Counted from the stretch's first letter, positions 30,003-40,252 are shown. The stretch is DNA of 64,000 nt from Actinobacillus delphinicola (GCF_900638385.1 NZ_LR134510.1:1488001-1552000); one strand, 5' to 3'. Notes: generated from the sequence alone by a model not told the origin. Numbers and translations: made by a program.

Positions 30003-31346
30003 ATGATCGAAAAAGTAGTGATTGCTAATCGTGGTGAAATTGCGTTACGTATTTTACGTGCTTGTAAGGAAATGGGCATTAAAACCGTAGCGGTTCATTC
30101 CACTGCAGATCGTGAATTAAAACACGTATTGTTAGCAGATGAAACCGTCTGTATTGGTCCTGCACCTTCTACAAAAAGTTACTTAAATGTGCCTGCAATT
30201 ATTGCCGCTGCAGAAGTAACGGGGGCAGATGCTATTCACCCAGGATATGGTTTTTTATCAGAAAATGCCGATTTTGCTGAACAAGTTGAACGTTCAGGCT
30301 TTATTTTTATTGGACCAAGTCCAGAAGTTATTCGCCTTATGGGGGATAAAGTTTCTGCGATTAATGCGATGAAAAAAGCAGGTGTGCCATGCGTACCAGG
30401 TTCTGATGGACCACTAGGTACAGATATGGTTAAAAATAAAGCGATTGCTGCACGAATTGGTTATCCTGTAATTATTAAAGCCTCTGGTGGCGGCGGTGGT
30501 CGTGGTATGCGTGTAGTACGTAGCGATGATAATCTTGAAGAAGCCATTGCTTTAACGAAAGCAGAAGCGAAAGCAGCATTCAATAATGATATGGTTTACA
30601 TGGAAAAATACCTTGAAAATCCACGTCATATTGAAATCCAAGTATTAGCAGATAAATGTGGTCATGCAGTTTACTTAGCTGAACGTGATTGTTCAATGCA
30701 ACGTCGTCATCAAAAAGTATTAGAAGAAGCACCAGCACCAGGTATTGATGAAGAAACTCGTCGTAATATTGGTTCTCGTTGTGCAAATGCATGCTTAGAG
30801 ATTGGATATAGCGGTGCAGGTACATTTGAATTTTTATATGAAAATGGTGAATTCTATTTCATTGAAATGAATACCCGTATCCAAGTGGAACACCCAGTAA
30901 CAGAAATGATTACAGGTGTTGATCTTGTTAAAGAACAACTTCGCATTGCATCAGGTTTACCATTATCTATTACACAAAACGATATTAAAGTACGTGGACA
31001 CGCAATCGAATGCCGTATCAATGCGGAAGATCCAAATACCTTCTTACCATCACCAGGTAAAATTGCACACTTGCATTCACCAGGTGGTATTGGTGTGCGT
31101 TGGGATTCGCATCTTTACGGTGGTTACAGCGTACCGCCTCACTATGATTCCATGGTAGGTAAATTAATTACGCATGGTGAAACCCGTGATGTAGCGATCG
31201 CACGTATGAAAAATGCGTTAGCAGAGACAATCATTAGTGGTATTAAAACAAATATTCCACTTCAAGAAGAGATTCTTTCTGATGAGAATTTCCAAAAAGG
31301 TGGAACAAATATTCACTATTTAGAGAAAAAACTTGGATTAAACTAA
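30003..31346 (+). CDS. accC: Biotin carboxylase subunit of acetyl-CoA carboxylase
   Basis: 447 residues (E. coli 449). ATP-grasp enzyme carboxylating the biotin on AccB. Seen: [20 protein letters not shown], the glycine-rich ATP loop [34 protein letters not shown], and [15 protein letters not shown] with the metal-binding Glu/Asn and catalytic Arg. The ATG at 30003 follows GGGAG; the track upstream overlaps accB and was not used. Confidence 0.98.
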   Translation: MIEKVVIANRGEIALRILRACKEMGIKTVAVHSTADRELKHVLLADETVCIGPAPSTKSYLNVPAIIAAAEVTGADAIHPGYGFLSENADFAEQVERSGFIFIGPSPEVIRLMGDKVSAINAMKKAGVPCVPGSDGPLGTDMVKNKAIAARIGYPVIIKASGGGGGRGMRVVRSDDNLEEAIALTKAEAKAAFNNDMVYMEKYLENPRHIEIQVLADKCGHAVYLAERDCSMQRRHQKVLEEAPAPGIDEETRRNIGSRCANACLEIGYSGAGTFEFLYENGEFYFIEMNTRIQVEHPVTEMITGVDLVKEQLRIASGLPLSITQNDIKVRGHAIECRINAEDPNTFLPSPGKIAHLHSPGGIGVRWDSHLYGGYSVPPHYDSMVGKLITHGETRDVAIARMKNALAETIISGIKTNIPLQEEILSDENFQKGGTNIHYLEKKLGLN

Positions 31347-31370
31347 TAATTAATTCAGTTAATAAAATAC

Positions 31371-31395
31371 AAAGGGGGCGTTTCAACCCCCTTTT
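31371..31395 (+). terminator. accBC terminator
   Basis: aaagggggcgtttcaaccccctttt: GC-rich 8-bp stem with T-rich tail after accC. It precedes yhdT by about 20 bases, so readthrough or a separate promoter is needed for yhdT-panF. Confidence 0.85.
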
Positions 31396-31416
31396 CCCAT
31401 TTTTATGAAATGACAT

Positions 31417-31698
31417 ATGAGTGTTAAAAATCCTTTAAAACAGGCGACAAAAGAAGCACGATTAGCCTTTGGGTTGACCGTATTCTATCTGTGTGGGTGG
31501 TGCTTATGCGCTTATTTTGCCCCACAACAAACAGGTTTGCTAGGGTTTCCGCTCTGGTTTGAGCTTGCCTGTTTTTATCTTCCTATCCTATTTATCATCG
31601 TAACCGCAGTTGTTATTCATTTCTTTTTTAAAGATATTGAATTAAATAATGACTGTACTGATGAATCAAAAGAATCCGAGAATCACAAATGCAACTAG
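31417..31698 (+). CDS. yhdT: YhdT-family small membrane protein (DUF997)
   Basis: 93 residues with two membrane segments (LTVFYLCGWCLCAYFAP and LACFYLPILFIIVTAVVIHFFF), matching the small YhdT/DUF997 proteins that always sit before panF. The last 10 bases overlap panF, indicating translational coupling. A role as a small partner subunit of the PanF transporter is suggested by the conserved pairing, not proved. Confidence 0.88.
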   Translation: MSVKNPLKQATKEARLAFGLTVFYLCGWCLCAYFAPQQTGLLGFPLWFELACFYLPILFIIVTAVVIHFFFKDIELNNDCTDESKESENHKCN

Positions 31699-33125
31699 CT
31701 ATTTTATTACCTTTGCTGGGCTATATTGTCGTCGTATTTGCAGGGGCAATTTATGCTTATACTCAGCGTCAAAAAGGCGATTTTTTAACGGAATATTATG
31801 TAGGTAACCGTTCGATGACTGGTTTCGTACTTGCGATGACAACCGCCGCTACTTATGTGGGGGCGAGTTCATTTATTGGTGGACCAGGTGCAGCTTATAA
31901 GTTCGGACTCGGTTGGGTGTTGCTGGCAATGATTCAGGTTCCCGTAGTGCTTTTTACACTCGGCGTGCTCGGGAAAAAATTTGCGATTCTTGCGCGTAAA
32001 AACAATAGCTTAACGATTAATGATATTTTATATGATCGCTATAAAAGCCCAACCTTGATGCTACTCGCTAGCCTGGCATTAATGGTGTCATTTTTTATTA
32101 TGATGGCGGTGCAATTTATTGGGGCAGGGCGATTACTGGAAACAACACTTAATCTAGATTACCGTTGGGCGGTCATTTTCTTTGCATTAACCGTGGGGAT
32201 TTATACCTTTATCGGTGGGTTCCGTGCCGTGGTATTGACCGATAGTATCCAAGGCATGATTATGATGGTTGGGACTTTCTTACTCTTATTTGCAGTCATT
32301 CATGCAGGCGGTGGTGTGCATAAAATTATGCACACATTAACCGAAATTAATCCACGTTTAGTGACACCATACGGAATTAAATCACGCCCACTTGATTTTA
32401 CTTTTATGACTTCATTTTGGGTGTTGGTTTGTTTTGGTTTATTAGGATTACCAAGTACTGTGGTGCGTGCGATGTCCTATAAAAATAGCCAAGCCTTACA
32501 CCGAGGGGTAATTATTGGTACGATCGTGATTGCTTTATTAATGGTGAGTATCCATTTATCGGGTGCTTTGGGGCGTGCGATTATTCCTGATCTTACGGTA
32601 ACCGATAAAATCATTCCGTTATTAATGATTAAAGTATTACCACCCGCGGTAGCAGGAATTTTTCTCGCTGCGCCAATGGCAGCAATTATGTCTTCGATTG
32701 ACAGTATGTTAATCCAAACTTCTTCAACTCTAATTAAAGATCTCTATTTATATTTTAAACCAGAAGGCATTGCCAACGAAAAACATATCAAACGGTTATC
32801 AACCGTAGCAACGTTGCTTATTACAATCATCGTCACTGTTTCCGTGTTAAATCCACCCGATATGCTGATTTGGTTGAATCTTTTTGCATTAGGTGGGTTA
32901 GAAACGACATTCTTATGGGTAATTCTATTTGGACTTTACTGGAAAAAAGCAAATAGTGTCGGTGGTGTATCCTCAATGATTGTTGGATTTTGTAGTTATG
33001 TTATTTTAACGGCGAAGAATATCCAAATTTTAGGTTTCCATCCAATCGTCCCTGCATTATTGCTTGGTTTAATCGCATTCTTAATTGGGAATAAATTTGG
33101 GGAGAAAAAACATATTTCCGCCTAA
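31689..33125 (+). CDS. panF: Sodium/pantothenate symporter
   Basis: 478 residues, sodium:solute symporter family with about 13 membrane helices; imports pantothenate for CoA synthesis. Seen: YYVGNRSMTGFVLAMTTAATYVGASSFIGGPGAAY at the N-terminus (Na-binding region) and AAPMAAIMSSIDSMLIQTSS. Start overlaps the end of yhdT. Followed by a palindromic element and the convergent budA terminator. Confidence 0.95.
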   Translation: MQLAILLPLLGYIVVVFAGAIYAYTQRQKGDFLTEYYVGNRSMTGFVLAMTTAATYVGASSFIGGPGAAYKFGLGWVLLAMIQVPVVLFTLGVLGKKFAILARKNNSLTINDILYDRYKSPTLMLLASLALMVSFFIMMAVQFIGAGRLLETTLNLDYRWAVIFFALTVGIYTFIGGFRAVVLTDSIQGMIMMVGTFLLLFAVIHAGGGVHKIMHTLTEINPRLVTPYGIKSRPLDFTFMTSFWVLVCFGLLGLPSTVVRAMSYKNSQALHRGVIIGTIVIALLMVSIHLSGALGRAIIPDLTVTDKIIPLLMIKVLPPAVAGIFLAAPMAAIMSSIDSMLIQTSSTLIKDLYLYFKPEGIANEKHIKRLSTVATLLITIIVTVSVLNPPDMLIWLNLFALGGLETTFLWVILFGLYWKKANSVGGVSSMIVGFCSYVILTAKNIQILGFHPIVPALLLGLIAFLIGNKFGEKKHISA

Positions 33126-33146
33126 ATTAATTCTAAAAAAATAAAA

Positions 33147-33190
33147 TCACGCCCCAATTTGCATAAAAATTTATGAATTTTGGGGCGTGA
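33147..33190. repeat. Palindromic element (full copy)
   Basis: tcacgccccaattt ... aattttggggcgtga, an inverted repeat with a ttatga-type centre and T-run after it, 21 bases past the panF stop; likely its terminator. Confidence 0.85.
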
Positions 33191-33213
33191 TTTTTTCTTT
33201 TTCTGTAAAAAGA

Positions 33214-33246
33214 AAAGGTGCATAATCCCTTACGCACCTTTTTATT
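33214..33246 (-). terminator. alsS-budA operon terminator
   Basis: aaaaggtgc / gcacctttt stem around a 12-13 base loop, reading as stem plus T-run on the minus strand just after budA. Confidence 0.75.
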
Positions 33247-33262
33247 CTAGTTAATCAATCTC

Positions 33263-33982
33263 TTATTTTTCAGAACGTTCTAATTCGTCTGCTAAAGTAT
33301 GAAGATTGATTTTTCCACACATGAATTCTTTATAATCCAATGGGAAGTGAGTTTCGATAGTAGAGAATGGTTGAATCATAACTTCACCTTTCACTAATTC
33401 AAAATCTAACAAATGTCCACCGATAGATTTATCATCTGCTACAAAGTGAACATGGTTGCCAGATACTGCACTACCATTAAATAATTCAGGTGAGAAATAT
33501 CCTACTACTGCACCTTTCACGTGATCTTTGTGGAAAGTTGCTTGTTGTTCTGCAACTTCTACAAGTTTTGGATACGGAGGGCATTGTTTTTTAACAATAC
33601 GCGTATTCACATCACGGAATTCACCACGAATTGTGATACCGTAGAAAATATTTTCATACGGATAAAATTCACAAATACGATCGTGAAGGTCGGCTTGTCG
33701 TACATTTTCCATTTCAACCTTAATAGAAACTTCAGGTTTTTGGAAATGAACACTGGCGTAAGGAACAACAAAATCTGGACCTGCTTCGAGAATGGTACCA
33801 TCCGCTTGAGCAAGATAAGGATGTCCATCAAGCACAACAAGTTCGCCGTGTAATCCTTCACCTGTACCAAGACCAGTATCACCATGCGCAAGTAAATCCT
33901 TCATTGTCATAGTGCCTTTTAGCATGCCTTCAATAAGCATTGCTAACGTACCGTGTTGGTACAATTTAGTTAAATTATCCAT
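33263..33982 (-). CDS. budA: Alpha-acetolactate decarboxylase
   Basis: 239 residues, the usual size for the zinc enzyme that converts acetolactate to acetoin. Seen: LGTGEGLHGELVVLDGHPYLA near the N-terminus and the zinc-ligand motif SGNHVHFVADDKSIGGH (three His) plus the conserved Glu residues. Starts 16 bases after the alsS stop with an AAGGTAAGGTG ribosome site, so the two form a fermentative acetoin operon. No butanediol dehydrogenase or LysR-type regulator is adjacent. Confidence 0.96.
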   Translation of the reverse strand: MDNLTKLYQHGTLAMLIEGMLKGTMTMKDLLAHGDTGLGTGEGLHGELVVLDGHPYLAQADGTILEAGPDFVVPYASVHFQKPEVSIKVEMENVRQADLHDRICEFYPYENIFYGITIRGEFRDVNTRIVKKQCPPYPKLVEVAEQQATFHKDHVKGAVVGYFSPELFNGSAVSGNHVHFVADDKSIGGHLLDFELVKGEVMIQPFSTIETHFPLDYKEFMCGKINLHTLADELERSEK

Positions 33983-33998
33983 ACACCTTACCTTCTTC

Positions 33999-35681
33999 TT
34001 AGTGGAATTGATCTTCTAAGATTTGACCACCAAGTTCTTTGTTGAAGCTATAGTCAACAGGAACATCTACGATAACTGGACCGTTGATAGCGAATGCTTG
34101 ATCAAGTACTTTACCAAGATCTTCAGCTTTTTCTACACGTAAACCAGTTGCACCAAAGCTTTCTGCGTATTTAACGAAATCTACAGGACCGAATTTAACC
34201 GCTGCTGAACGATCGTATTTCATTTCTTCTTGGAATTTAACCATGTCATAGTGACCATCGTTCCAGATGATGTGAACAAGGTTAAGGTTCAAACGTACTG
34301 CAGTTTCAAGATCTTGTGCTGAGAATAAGAAACCACCATCACCAGATACAGAAATAGATTTATGTTCTGGGCGAACAAGTGCTGCTGCGATACCCCAAGG
34401 AAGTGCAACACCAAGAGTTTGCATACCGTTACTGAATAACAAGTGACGTGGTTTGTATGAACGGAAGTGGCGAGCCATCCAAATATAGAAGCTACCAACG
34501 TCCACAGACACAGTCATATCATCAGTTGTACGTTTTTGTAATTCACGCACAATGCTTAATGGGTGGCAAAGGGTTTGATCTGGTTTTACTTCAGGTGGTA
34601 CGTCACGAGTTTGTAATTGAACACGTAATTTACCTAAGTAATCTTGAGCTTCTTCGCTTAGTTTGAAACCTTTCATGTAAGGTACTAAGAAGTCTAAAGT
34701 TTGAGAAATATCACCTACAAGCACAGTTTGTGGTTGGAAGTTTTTATCGATTTCGATATTTACTGAATCGATAACCACGATATTTGCTTCACCAGATTTG
34801 TTCCAGTTACGTGGTTCGTATTCGATTGGGTCATAACCGATAGCGATAACTAAGTCACTGTGTTTTAAAAGTTTATCACCTGGTTGGTTACGGAATAAAC
34901 CGATACGACCAAAGAAGTCAGCTTCTAATTCACGAGAGATCACGCCAGCAGCTTGGAAAGTTTCTACAACTGGAAGGTGAGTTTCTGCTACTAAATTACG
35001 GATTGCACGTGCAATTTCAGGATCAGATGCACGCATACCTACTAAAAGAACTGGGCATTTAGCTTCTTTGATACGTTGTGCTAGTGCAGTAGATTCTACT
35101 GGGCTTGCTGGACCAAGTTTAGCTGGTTCCATTGGGCGGATTACATCAGTTTTAACGAGCGAGTCAGTAACGTCTTGTGGAATAGATACGAAAGTTGCAC
35201 CTTGTTTACCAGAAGCTGCTGCTTGGTAAGCATTTGCAATAACTTCAGAAACGTTTTCAGGATCTTGAACTTCAGCACTGTATTTAGTAATTGGTTCGAA
35301 AAGTGCTGCATTTTTCATGCTTTGGTGAGTTAAGCGAAGTAAGTCGGTACGTTGTACTTGACCAGAAATTGCTAATACCGGGTCACCTTCAGCGGTTGCG
35401 GTTACTAAACCTGTCGCTAAGTTACTTGCGCCTGGACCAGAGGTTGTAATTACTACACCTGGTTCGCCAGTGATACGACCGATACCTGCAGCCATAAATG
35501 CAGCATTTTGTTCGTGACGTACAAGAACGAATTGTGGTGCTTTAGGGTCGGTAGGGTGGTCTAATAAATCGAAAACACGGTCAATTTTAGCACCAGGAAT
35601 ACCGAAAACGAATTTTACATTATGATTGATAAGACTTTGAACAACGGCATCTGCACCGTATTTTTTTTGATCATTACTCAT
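33999..35681 (-). CDS. alsS: Catabolic acetolactate synthase
   Basis: 560 residues, thiamine-diphosphate enzyme joining two pyruvates to acetolactate. Seen: N-terminal [19 protein letters not shown], the catalytic-Glu segment [39 protein letters not shown], and the C-terminal ThDP motif [15 protein letters not shown]...NLVHIIWND. Pairing with budA and the absence of a small regulatory subunit identify it as the catabolic (AlsS/BudB) type rather than anabolic IlvB/IlvI. AGAGGAT ribosome site. Promoter presumably in the 220-base gap before the SRP RNA gene, but I cannot place it. Confidence 0.95.
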   Translation of the reverse strand: MSNDQKKYGADAVVQSLINHNVKFVFGIPGAKIDRVFDLLDHPTDPKAPQFVLVRHEQNAAFMAAGIGRITGEPGVVITTSGPGASNLATGLVTATAEGDPVLAISGQVQRTDLLRLTHQSMKNAALFEPITKYSAEVQDPENVSEVIANAYQAAASGKQGATFVSIPQDVTDSLVKTDVIRPMEPAKLGPASPVESTALAQRIKEAKCPVLLVGMRASDPEIARAIRNLVAETHLPVVETFQAAGVISRELEADFFGRIGLFRNQPGDKLLKHSDLVIAIGYDPIEYEPRNWNKSGEANIVVIDSVNIEIDKNFQPQTVLVGDISQTLDFLVPYMKGFKLSEEAQDYLGKLRVQLQTRDVPPEVKPDQTLCHPLSIVRELQKRTTDDMTVSVDVGSFYIWMARHFRSYKPRHLLFSNGMQTLGVALPWGIAAALVRPEHKSISVSGDGGFLFSAQDLETAVRLNLNLVHIIWNDGHYDMVKFQEEMKYDRSAAVKFGPVDFVKYAESFGATGLRVEKAEDLGKVLDQAFAINGPVIVDVPVDYSFNKELGGQILEDQFH

Positions 35682-35901
35682 ATTCTGATCCTCTATATAA
35701 ATTTTTGAAACTTTTTCTGATATGGAATAAATCCCATTCAGATGGTGGGGATTCTACTCCTTTTAAAAAAAGTTACTAACTATTTTTTAAAAAAATGTAA
35801 AAAAAATTTAAATGGAATGTAAAAATAGGTTTAATAAAAAGAGAAAATAAACACTATCTAAAAGAATAAAAAGAAAGGATATTTTTAATATGTTATATAG
35901 G

Positions 35902-36012
35902 CGGAAACCTTCCCAGCTTATCTCGGCACACAGGACATCTGACTTTGGCTGCTTTCTTCCGAACCTGACCAGGTAAACCAGAGACTGTTGCGAGAGACCG
36001 AGAAGGTTCCCA
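35902..36012 (-). ncRNA. ffs: 4.5S RNA of signal recognition particle
   Basis: Minus strand contains the conserved Ffh-binding core ggtcaggttcggaagaaagc followed by agcc, flanked by pairing arms (ctggtttacc / agatgtcctgtgtgccg region) and closed by a terminal stem (ggaacctt near 36010 with aaggtttcc near 35905). Layout and length, about 110 nt, match gammaproteobacterial 4.5S RNA. One deviation from E. coli: gttcggaagaaag instead of gtccggaaggaag. A promoter lies at 36049-36077, giving a 5' leader of about 30 nt to be removed by RNase P. Confidence 0.92.
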
Positions 36013-36048
36013 TAGGATTGATTTGCGAAGCAAAATCAAGTGCGTTGC

Positions 36049-36077
36049 ATTATGCAATAACCCTTTTAAAAATGCAA
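36049..36077 (-). promoter_or_regulatory. Promoter of ffs
   Basis: On the minus strand TTGCAT, 17 bases, then CATAAT. Predicted start about 30 bases before mature 4.5S RNA; the intervening leader can fold as gattttgc-ttc-gcaaatc. Confidence 0.6.
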
Positions 36078-36116
36078 ATTTTTTACCGAAAATTCGGGTG
36101 TAGGTAAGGTAAGCGC

Positions 36117-36824
36117 TTAAAAATTATCTTTTTTTATGCGTAATTGTGTAAATTCTGTTACATCTTTTGCTTGTAAAAAAGGATTAATCCGTTTTTCATC
36201 TGCCAACGGAGTAGGTAAAGTTGGCATACCTGCTGCAACCAAAAATTTAACAATGCCCATGTTAGCGGAGACGGTTTCTTTTTGTGCAGTTGTGTTAGCA
36301 ACTGCCATCGCAAATTGTAAATTATTCAATGTATATTCATGGGCTGCGCAGATTTGCGTATCATCTGGTAATGCTTTAATTTTTTGCAAACTGTCAAACA
36401 TTGCTTGATAGTTTTGAGTAAAAACTCGTCCACACCCTGCAGAAAAGAGCGTATCTCCGCAAAACAAGTTTTTATCGACTAAATAGCTTACGTGCTGGGC
36501 AGTGTGACCAGGCGTAGTAAGGACCTTAATTGTGTAATGAGGCGTATGAATTTCTCCTTCCGTGACCATATGGGTGACAACATCCCCACATTCTGCAGGA
36601 CCATAGATTGGCACGTCTGGAAAAATCTTATGAAAAGCCGCCACGCCCGCAATATGATCAGCATGATAGTGAGTAAGCAGAACTGCCTCAATCGGCATAG
36701 GGTGTTTATCTAGATATTCTGCGAGCGGTGAAAAATCCCCGATATCTACAACCAATGCGGGTAAGTCTTTTTGACGATAGAGCCAAATATAGTTATCTGT
36801 TAAAGTACGTATCGGGGTTAGCAT
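36117..36824 (-). CDS. gloB: Hydroxyacylglutathione hydrolase (glyoxalase II)
   Basis: 235 residues, metallo-beta-lactamase fold with dinuclear metal motif LTHYHADHIAG, then TPGHTAQHVSYLV, FCGDTLFSAGCGR, and the C-terminal AAHEYTLNNLQFAMAV of the HAGH domain. Hydrolyses S-lactoylglutathione to D-lactate and glutathione. The ATG at 36824 has a GGAGAG site; 20 upstream in-frame codons are not family-like. Slightly shorter than E. coli GloB (251). Divergent from ycaO. Confidence 0.95.
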   Translation of the reverse strand: MLTPIRTLTDNYIWLYRQKDLPALVVDIGDFSPLAEYLDKHPMPIEAVLLTHYHADHIAGVAAFHKIFPDVPIYGPAECGDVVTHMVTEGEIHTPHYTIKVLTTPGHTAQHVSYLVDKNLFCGDTLFSAGCGRVFTQNYQAMFDSLQKIKALPDDTQICAAHEYTLNNLQFAMAVANTTAQKETVSANMGIVKFLVAAGMPTLPTPLADEKRINPFLQAKDVTEFTQLRIKKDNF

Positions 36825-36940
36825 ATACTCTCCGTGATAATGATAAATTATTTTTAATCTTAATAGTTGGATGCTTACTTGCACTTGCTAAGGAAGTTCC
36901 CTATTATGCAAAAATTTTAAAAAACAGAAAGTAGAATTTT

Positions 36941-38698
36941 ATGTCAGAACAAACTTTTATTCTTGGGAAAGATGCGGCATTGGAAACCAGTATCGCAAAT
37001 TTCCAACAAAAATTAACACAATTAGGGTTCAATATTGAAGAAGCATCATGGTTAAATCCTGTACCTAATGTCTGGTCAGTGCATATCCGTGATAAAGATT
37101 GCCCACAATGCTTTGCAAATGGTAAAGGGGCAAGCCAAAAAGCCGCACTCGCATCGGCATTAGGTGAATTCTTTGAGCGTCTTTCTACCAATTATTTCTT
37201 TGCTGATTTTTATCTCGGTCAAAAAATCGCACAAAGTGATTTTGTGCATTATCCAAGTGAAAAATGGTTCGCTATTGAAGATGAAGATCTGCTACCAGAA
37301 GGTATTTTGAATGACGAATTACTTGCGTATTTTGATCCAGAAAATCAACTAACACCTGATTTACTCATTGATCTGCAATCAGGCAATGAAGATCGAGGGA
37401 TCGTCGCATTACCATATGTTCGCCAAAGTGATGGGGAAGTGGTGTATATCCCGCAATCTATTATTGCAAATTTATTTGTATCTAATGGTATGTCAGCAGG
37501 TAACACTAAAACTGAAGCCCGTGTGCAAGGCTTATCTGAAGTCTTTGAACGTTACGTCAAAAATCGCATTATCCGTGAGGCGATCAGTTTGCCACGTATT
37601 CCTGATGATGTGATCGCCTCTTATCCAAAAATCGCTGTAGCAATCAAAGGTTTAGAGGAAGCAGGCTTCCCAATTTATGCGTATGATGCATCACTCGGTG
37701 GCGAATATCCAGTTATTTGCGTGGTGCTACTTAACCCTGAAAATGGCTCATGCTTTGCCTCTTTTGGTGCGCATCCTAATTTTGAAGTTGCCTTTGAACG
37801 CACAGTTACCGAACTTTTACAAGGACGTAGCTTAAAAGATCTTGATGTATTTGCTCCGCCAAGTTTTGATAATGCTGCTATTGCCGAAGACGCAAATTTA
37901 GAAACCCATTTTATTGATTCAAGCGGCTTAATTTCTTGGGATCTTTTCAAAGTAACCCCAGATTACCCATTTGTGCATTGGAATTTCTCAGATGCGACCA
38001 CACAAGGCGAATTTAATAACCTTATGGCGATTCTATTTGAAAATGGCATGGATGCGTACATCATGGATTATGATCACCTCGGTGTTCCTGCATGTCGTAT
38101 TTTGGTACCTGGCATGTCAGAGATTTATCCAGTAGATGATCTGATTTATGCAAATAACAATGCAGGATTAGCGTGGCGCGAGATCTTACTTGATCTTCCA
38201 CATTTCCATCACGGTGCAGAAACTTATCAAGAATTACTTGATGAGTTAGATGCACAAGATGTTGATGACGCAACGCGCGTGCGTGAATTTATCGGTATTG
38301 TGGCAGATAAAGATTCAGGCTGGGCAAATCTACGTGTTGGTGAATTAAAAGCGATGCTTTACCTCGCACTTGGTGATTTAGAAAACGCAGCAACTTGGGT
38401 TGAATGGACTCGAGCTATGAGCGGTAGCCTGTTTAATGAAGAAACGGCACGTTATTACCGTGCATTACAACAATCGTTAGCACTATTCTTGGATGAAGAA
38501 CGCAATCCAGCAGAATACCGAGATGTTTTCGAGAAAATGTACGGCAAAGCCCTAATTGCTAAGGTTTGGGATGTGATCGAAGGTCGCGGAAATCCATTCT
38601 ACAATCTGATTGCAGATGATGAAAATCTAGAGCAATTCAAAGCGCATCAAAAATTACTGGCGGCTTATGAAAAATTACAACGTGCTAAAAAAGCTTAA
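36941..38698 (+). CDS. ycaO: YcaO protein (S12 methylthiolation accessory factor)
   Basis: 585 residues (E. coli YcaO 586). ATP-dependent YcaO-fold protein implicated in beta-methylthiolation of ribosomal protein S12 with RimO. Seen: CPQCFANGKGASQKAALASALGEFFER and EARVQGLSEVFERYVKNRI with the Glu residues that bind Mg-ATP, VAFERTVTELLQGR, and a C-terminal TPR-like region from about residue 440 (WANLRVGELKAMLYLALGDLENA). No precursor peptide or dehydrogenase gene lies nearby, so a peptide-natural-product role is unlikely. Confidence 0.92.
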   Translation: MSEQTFILGKDAALETSIANFQQKLTQLGFNIEEASWLNPVPNVWSVHIRDKDCPQCFANGKGASQKAALASALGEFFERLSTNYFFADFYLGQKIAQSDFVHYPSEKWFAIEDEDLLPEGILNDELLAYFDPENQLTPDLLIDLQSGNEDRGIVALPYVRQSDGEVVYIPQSIIANLFVSNGMSAGNTKTEARVQGLSEVFERYVKNRIIREAISLPRIPDDVIASYPKIAVAIKGLEEAGFPIYAYDASLGGEYPVICVVLLNPENGSCFASFGAHPNFEVAFERTVTELLQGRSLKDLDVFAPPSFDNAAIAEDANLETHFIDSSGLISWDLFKVTPDYPFVHWNFSDATTQGEFNNLMAILFENGMDAYIMDYDHLGVPACRILVPGMSEIYPVDDLIYANNNAGLAWREILLDLPHFHHGAETYQELLDELDAQDVDDATRVREFIGIVADKDSGWANLRVGELKAMLYLALGDLENAATWVEWTRAMSGSLFNEETARYYRALQQSLALFLDEERNPAEYRDVFEKMYGKALIAKVWDVIEGRGNPFYNLIADDENLEQFKAHQKLLAAYEKLQRAKKA

Positions 38699-38805
38699 TC
38701 GTTGATAAAATAAACAAAATCCTGTGATCTAGTTCAACTTTTTTCAAAAAAGACTTTGTTACACTCACACACATAATAGGTAATAAATAACGAGGTCACA
38801 GGTTA

Positions 38806-39402
38806 ATGTTATATTTTCTTGATCTATTTGGCACCGCCGTTTTTGCCATTTCTGGTGTCACGCTTGCATTCCGTTTACGCATGAATGTTATTGGCGTGCT
38901 TGTTCTTTCCGCAGCCGTTGCCATTGGTGGCGGAACCGTTCGTGATATTATTCTCAATACCCCCGTTTTTTGGCTCACCAATAACACCTACCTTTGGGAT
39001 ATCCTCTTTACTTGCATTATCAGTATCATTGTTTTATTACGCCTCAATAAACGTATTTGGTGGCTCTTGCCTGTTTCTGATGCCATAGGATTGGCAGCAT
39101 TTACGGTGATCGGCGCTCAGAAAACATTACTTCTCGGATTTAGCCCAACAATCGCGATTATCATGGGCGCAGTAACGGGATGTGGTGGAGGCGTGATTCG
39201 TGATGTCCTCGCCCGCCGAGTCCCTTTTGTATTCCGTCAAGAAATTTATGTCACCGCAAGTGCGATTGGTGGCATGTTTTATGTGAGCTTTTATGGAATT
39301 TTTGATGAGGTTGTTTTGGCGATTTTGACAATGGCGATTGTGTTGGGATTACGGTTAGGGGGGATTTTTAGGAGTTGGACGTTGCCGGTTTATCATTATT
39401 GA
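38806..39402 (+). CDS. TRIC-type / YicG-YadS family membrane protein
   Basis: 198 residues with seven predicted membrane segments in two homologous halves, each carrying the glycine-rich signature: GGGTVRDIILN at about residue 46 and GGGVIRDVLARRVP at about 131. This is the prokaryotic trimeric intracellular cation channel (UPF0126) family. The upstream gap has a CRP-like half-match and no clear promoter. The 3' end is unusual in base use (runs of g and t) and abuts the tandem repeat region. Confidence 0.9.
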   Translation: MLYFLDLFGTAVFAISGVTLAFRLRMNVIGVLVLSAAVAIGGGTVRDIILNTPVFWLTNNTYLWDILFTCIISIIVLLRLNKRIWWLLPVSDAIGLAAFTVIGAQKTLLLGFSPTIAIIMGAVTGCGGGVIRDVLARRVPFVFRQEIYVTASAIGGMFYVSFYGIFDEVVLAILTMAIVLGLRLGGIFRSWTLPVYHY

Positions 39403-39417
39403 GTTTTGGCACTTTTC

Positions 39418-39827
39418 TTTGCTTGTGCAAGACAAACCGCAGGTTTGAGCGTTGCGAAGCAACAACCCGAAGGGCGAGCATAAGCGAGTAAAGTAACCAA
39501 AGAACACACCCCTGATAAATCGCTGTTCTTCGCTTGGTAAAATTTTTCTTAACGCAAATTAGGGCAACTCGGGGTTTGTTACTTTTTGCTCGTGCAAAAA
39601 GTAACGCAAAAACACGCCCCTGATAAATCACTTATCCTCACTTTGTGGAAATTTTTTTAACGGTTTTTTTGTAACTCGCTACGCTCAGACAGGACAAAAA
39701 AACTAAAAATTTCCAGTCGTTCGGGTGATTTATAAGGGGATTTGCTGGTGGACTTTGGGGTATTTGGGGGCTTTGAGAATAAAATCACGCTTGAATTTTC
39801 ATAAAATTTTATGATTTTTGGGGCGTG
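39418..39827. repeat. 424-bp tandem duplication, unit 1
   Basis: Non-coding unit repeated with about 424-base period (compare gcaagacaaaccgcaggttt at 39427 and 39851). Each unit holds many small hairpins: aaaccgcaggttt, gttgcgaagcaac, a 12-bp perfect stem gttactttttgc/gcaaaaagtaac at 39578-39605, the phrase cccctgataaatc twice, and ends in a palindromic element. Short ORFs here are low-complexity and not credible as genes. Confidence 0.85.
39785..39827. repeat. Palindromic element (end of unit 1)
   Basis: tcacgcttgaattttcat ... atgatttttggggcgtg: the left arm is diverged and the right arm has the canonical ggggcgtg core. Confidence 0.7.
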
Positions 39828-39841
39828 GGGTTGTTACTTTA

Positions 39842-40252
39842 CTTGTTTGTGCAAGACAAACCGCAGGTTTGAGCGTTGCGAAACAACGACCCGAAGGGCG
39901 AGCATAAGCGAGTAAAGTAACCAAATAACACCCCCCTGATAAATCGCTGTTCTTCGCTTGGTAAAATTTTTCTTAACGTAAATTAGGGCAACTCGGGGTT
40001 TGTTACTTTTTGCTCGTGCAAAAAGTAACGCAAAAACACGCCCCTGATAAATCACTTATCTTCACTTTGTGGAAATTTTTTTAACGTTTTTTTGTAACTC
40101 GCTACGCTCAGACAGGACAAAAAAACCTAAAAATTTCCAGTCGTTCGGGTGATTTATAAGGGGATTTGTTGGTGGACTTTGGGGTATTTGGGGGCTTTGA
40201 GAATAAAATCACGCCTGAATTTTCATAAAATTTTATGATTTTTAGGGCGTGA
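39842..40252. repeat. 424-bp tandem duplication, unit 2
   Basis: Second unit, nearly identical to unit 1 apart from scattered substitutions and short indels; perfect stem repeated at 40002-40029. It ends 14 bases before the ribF stop codon. The whole 864-base gap (39403-40266) contains no supportable gene. Confidence 0.85.
40209..40252. repeat. Palindromic element (end of unit 2), likely ribF terminator
   Basis: tcacgcctgaattttcat ... atttttagggcgtga. Lies just beyond the ribF stop and can terminate the murJ-ribF transcript on the minus strand. Confidence 0.7.

Noticed and set aside
36941-38698. YcaO as part of a peptide natural-product (azoline) cluster
   Set aside because: Full-length E. 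coli-type YcaO with C-terminal TPR region and no precursor, dehydrogenase or transporter genes beside it.
38723-38738. CRP-like site before the TRIC-type channel gene (tgtga-tctagt-tcaac)
   Set aside because: The right half matches only partly (TCAAC versus TCACA), so I do not call it.
39368-40055. Two similar short minus-strand ORFs in the 424-bp repeats
   Set aside because: They exist only because the repeat is duplicated, have no ribosome site, and span hairpins; treated as repeat sequence.
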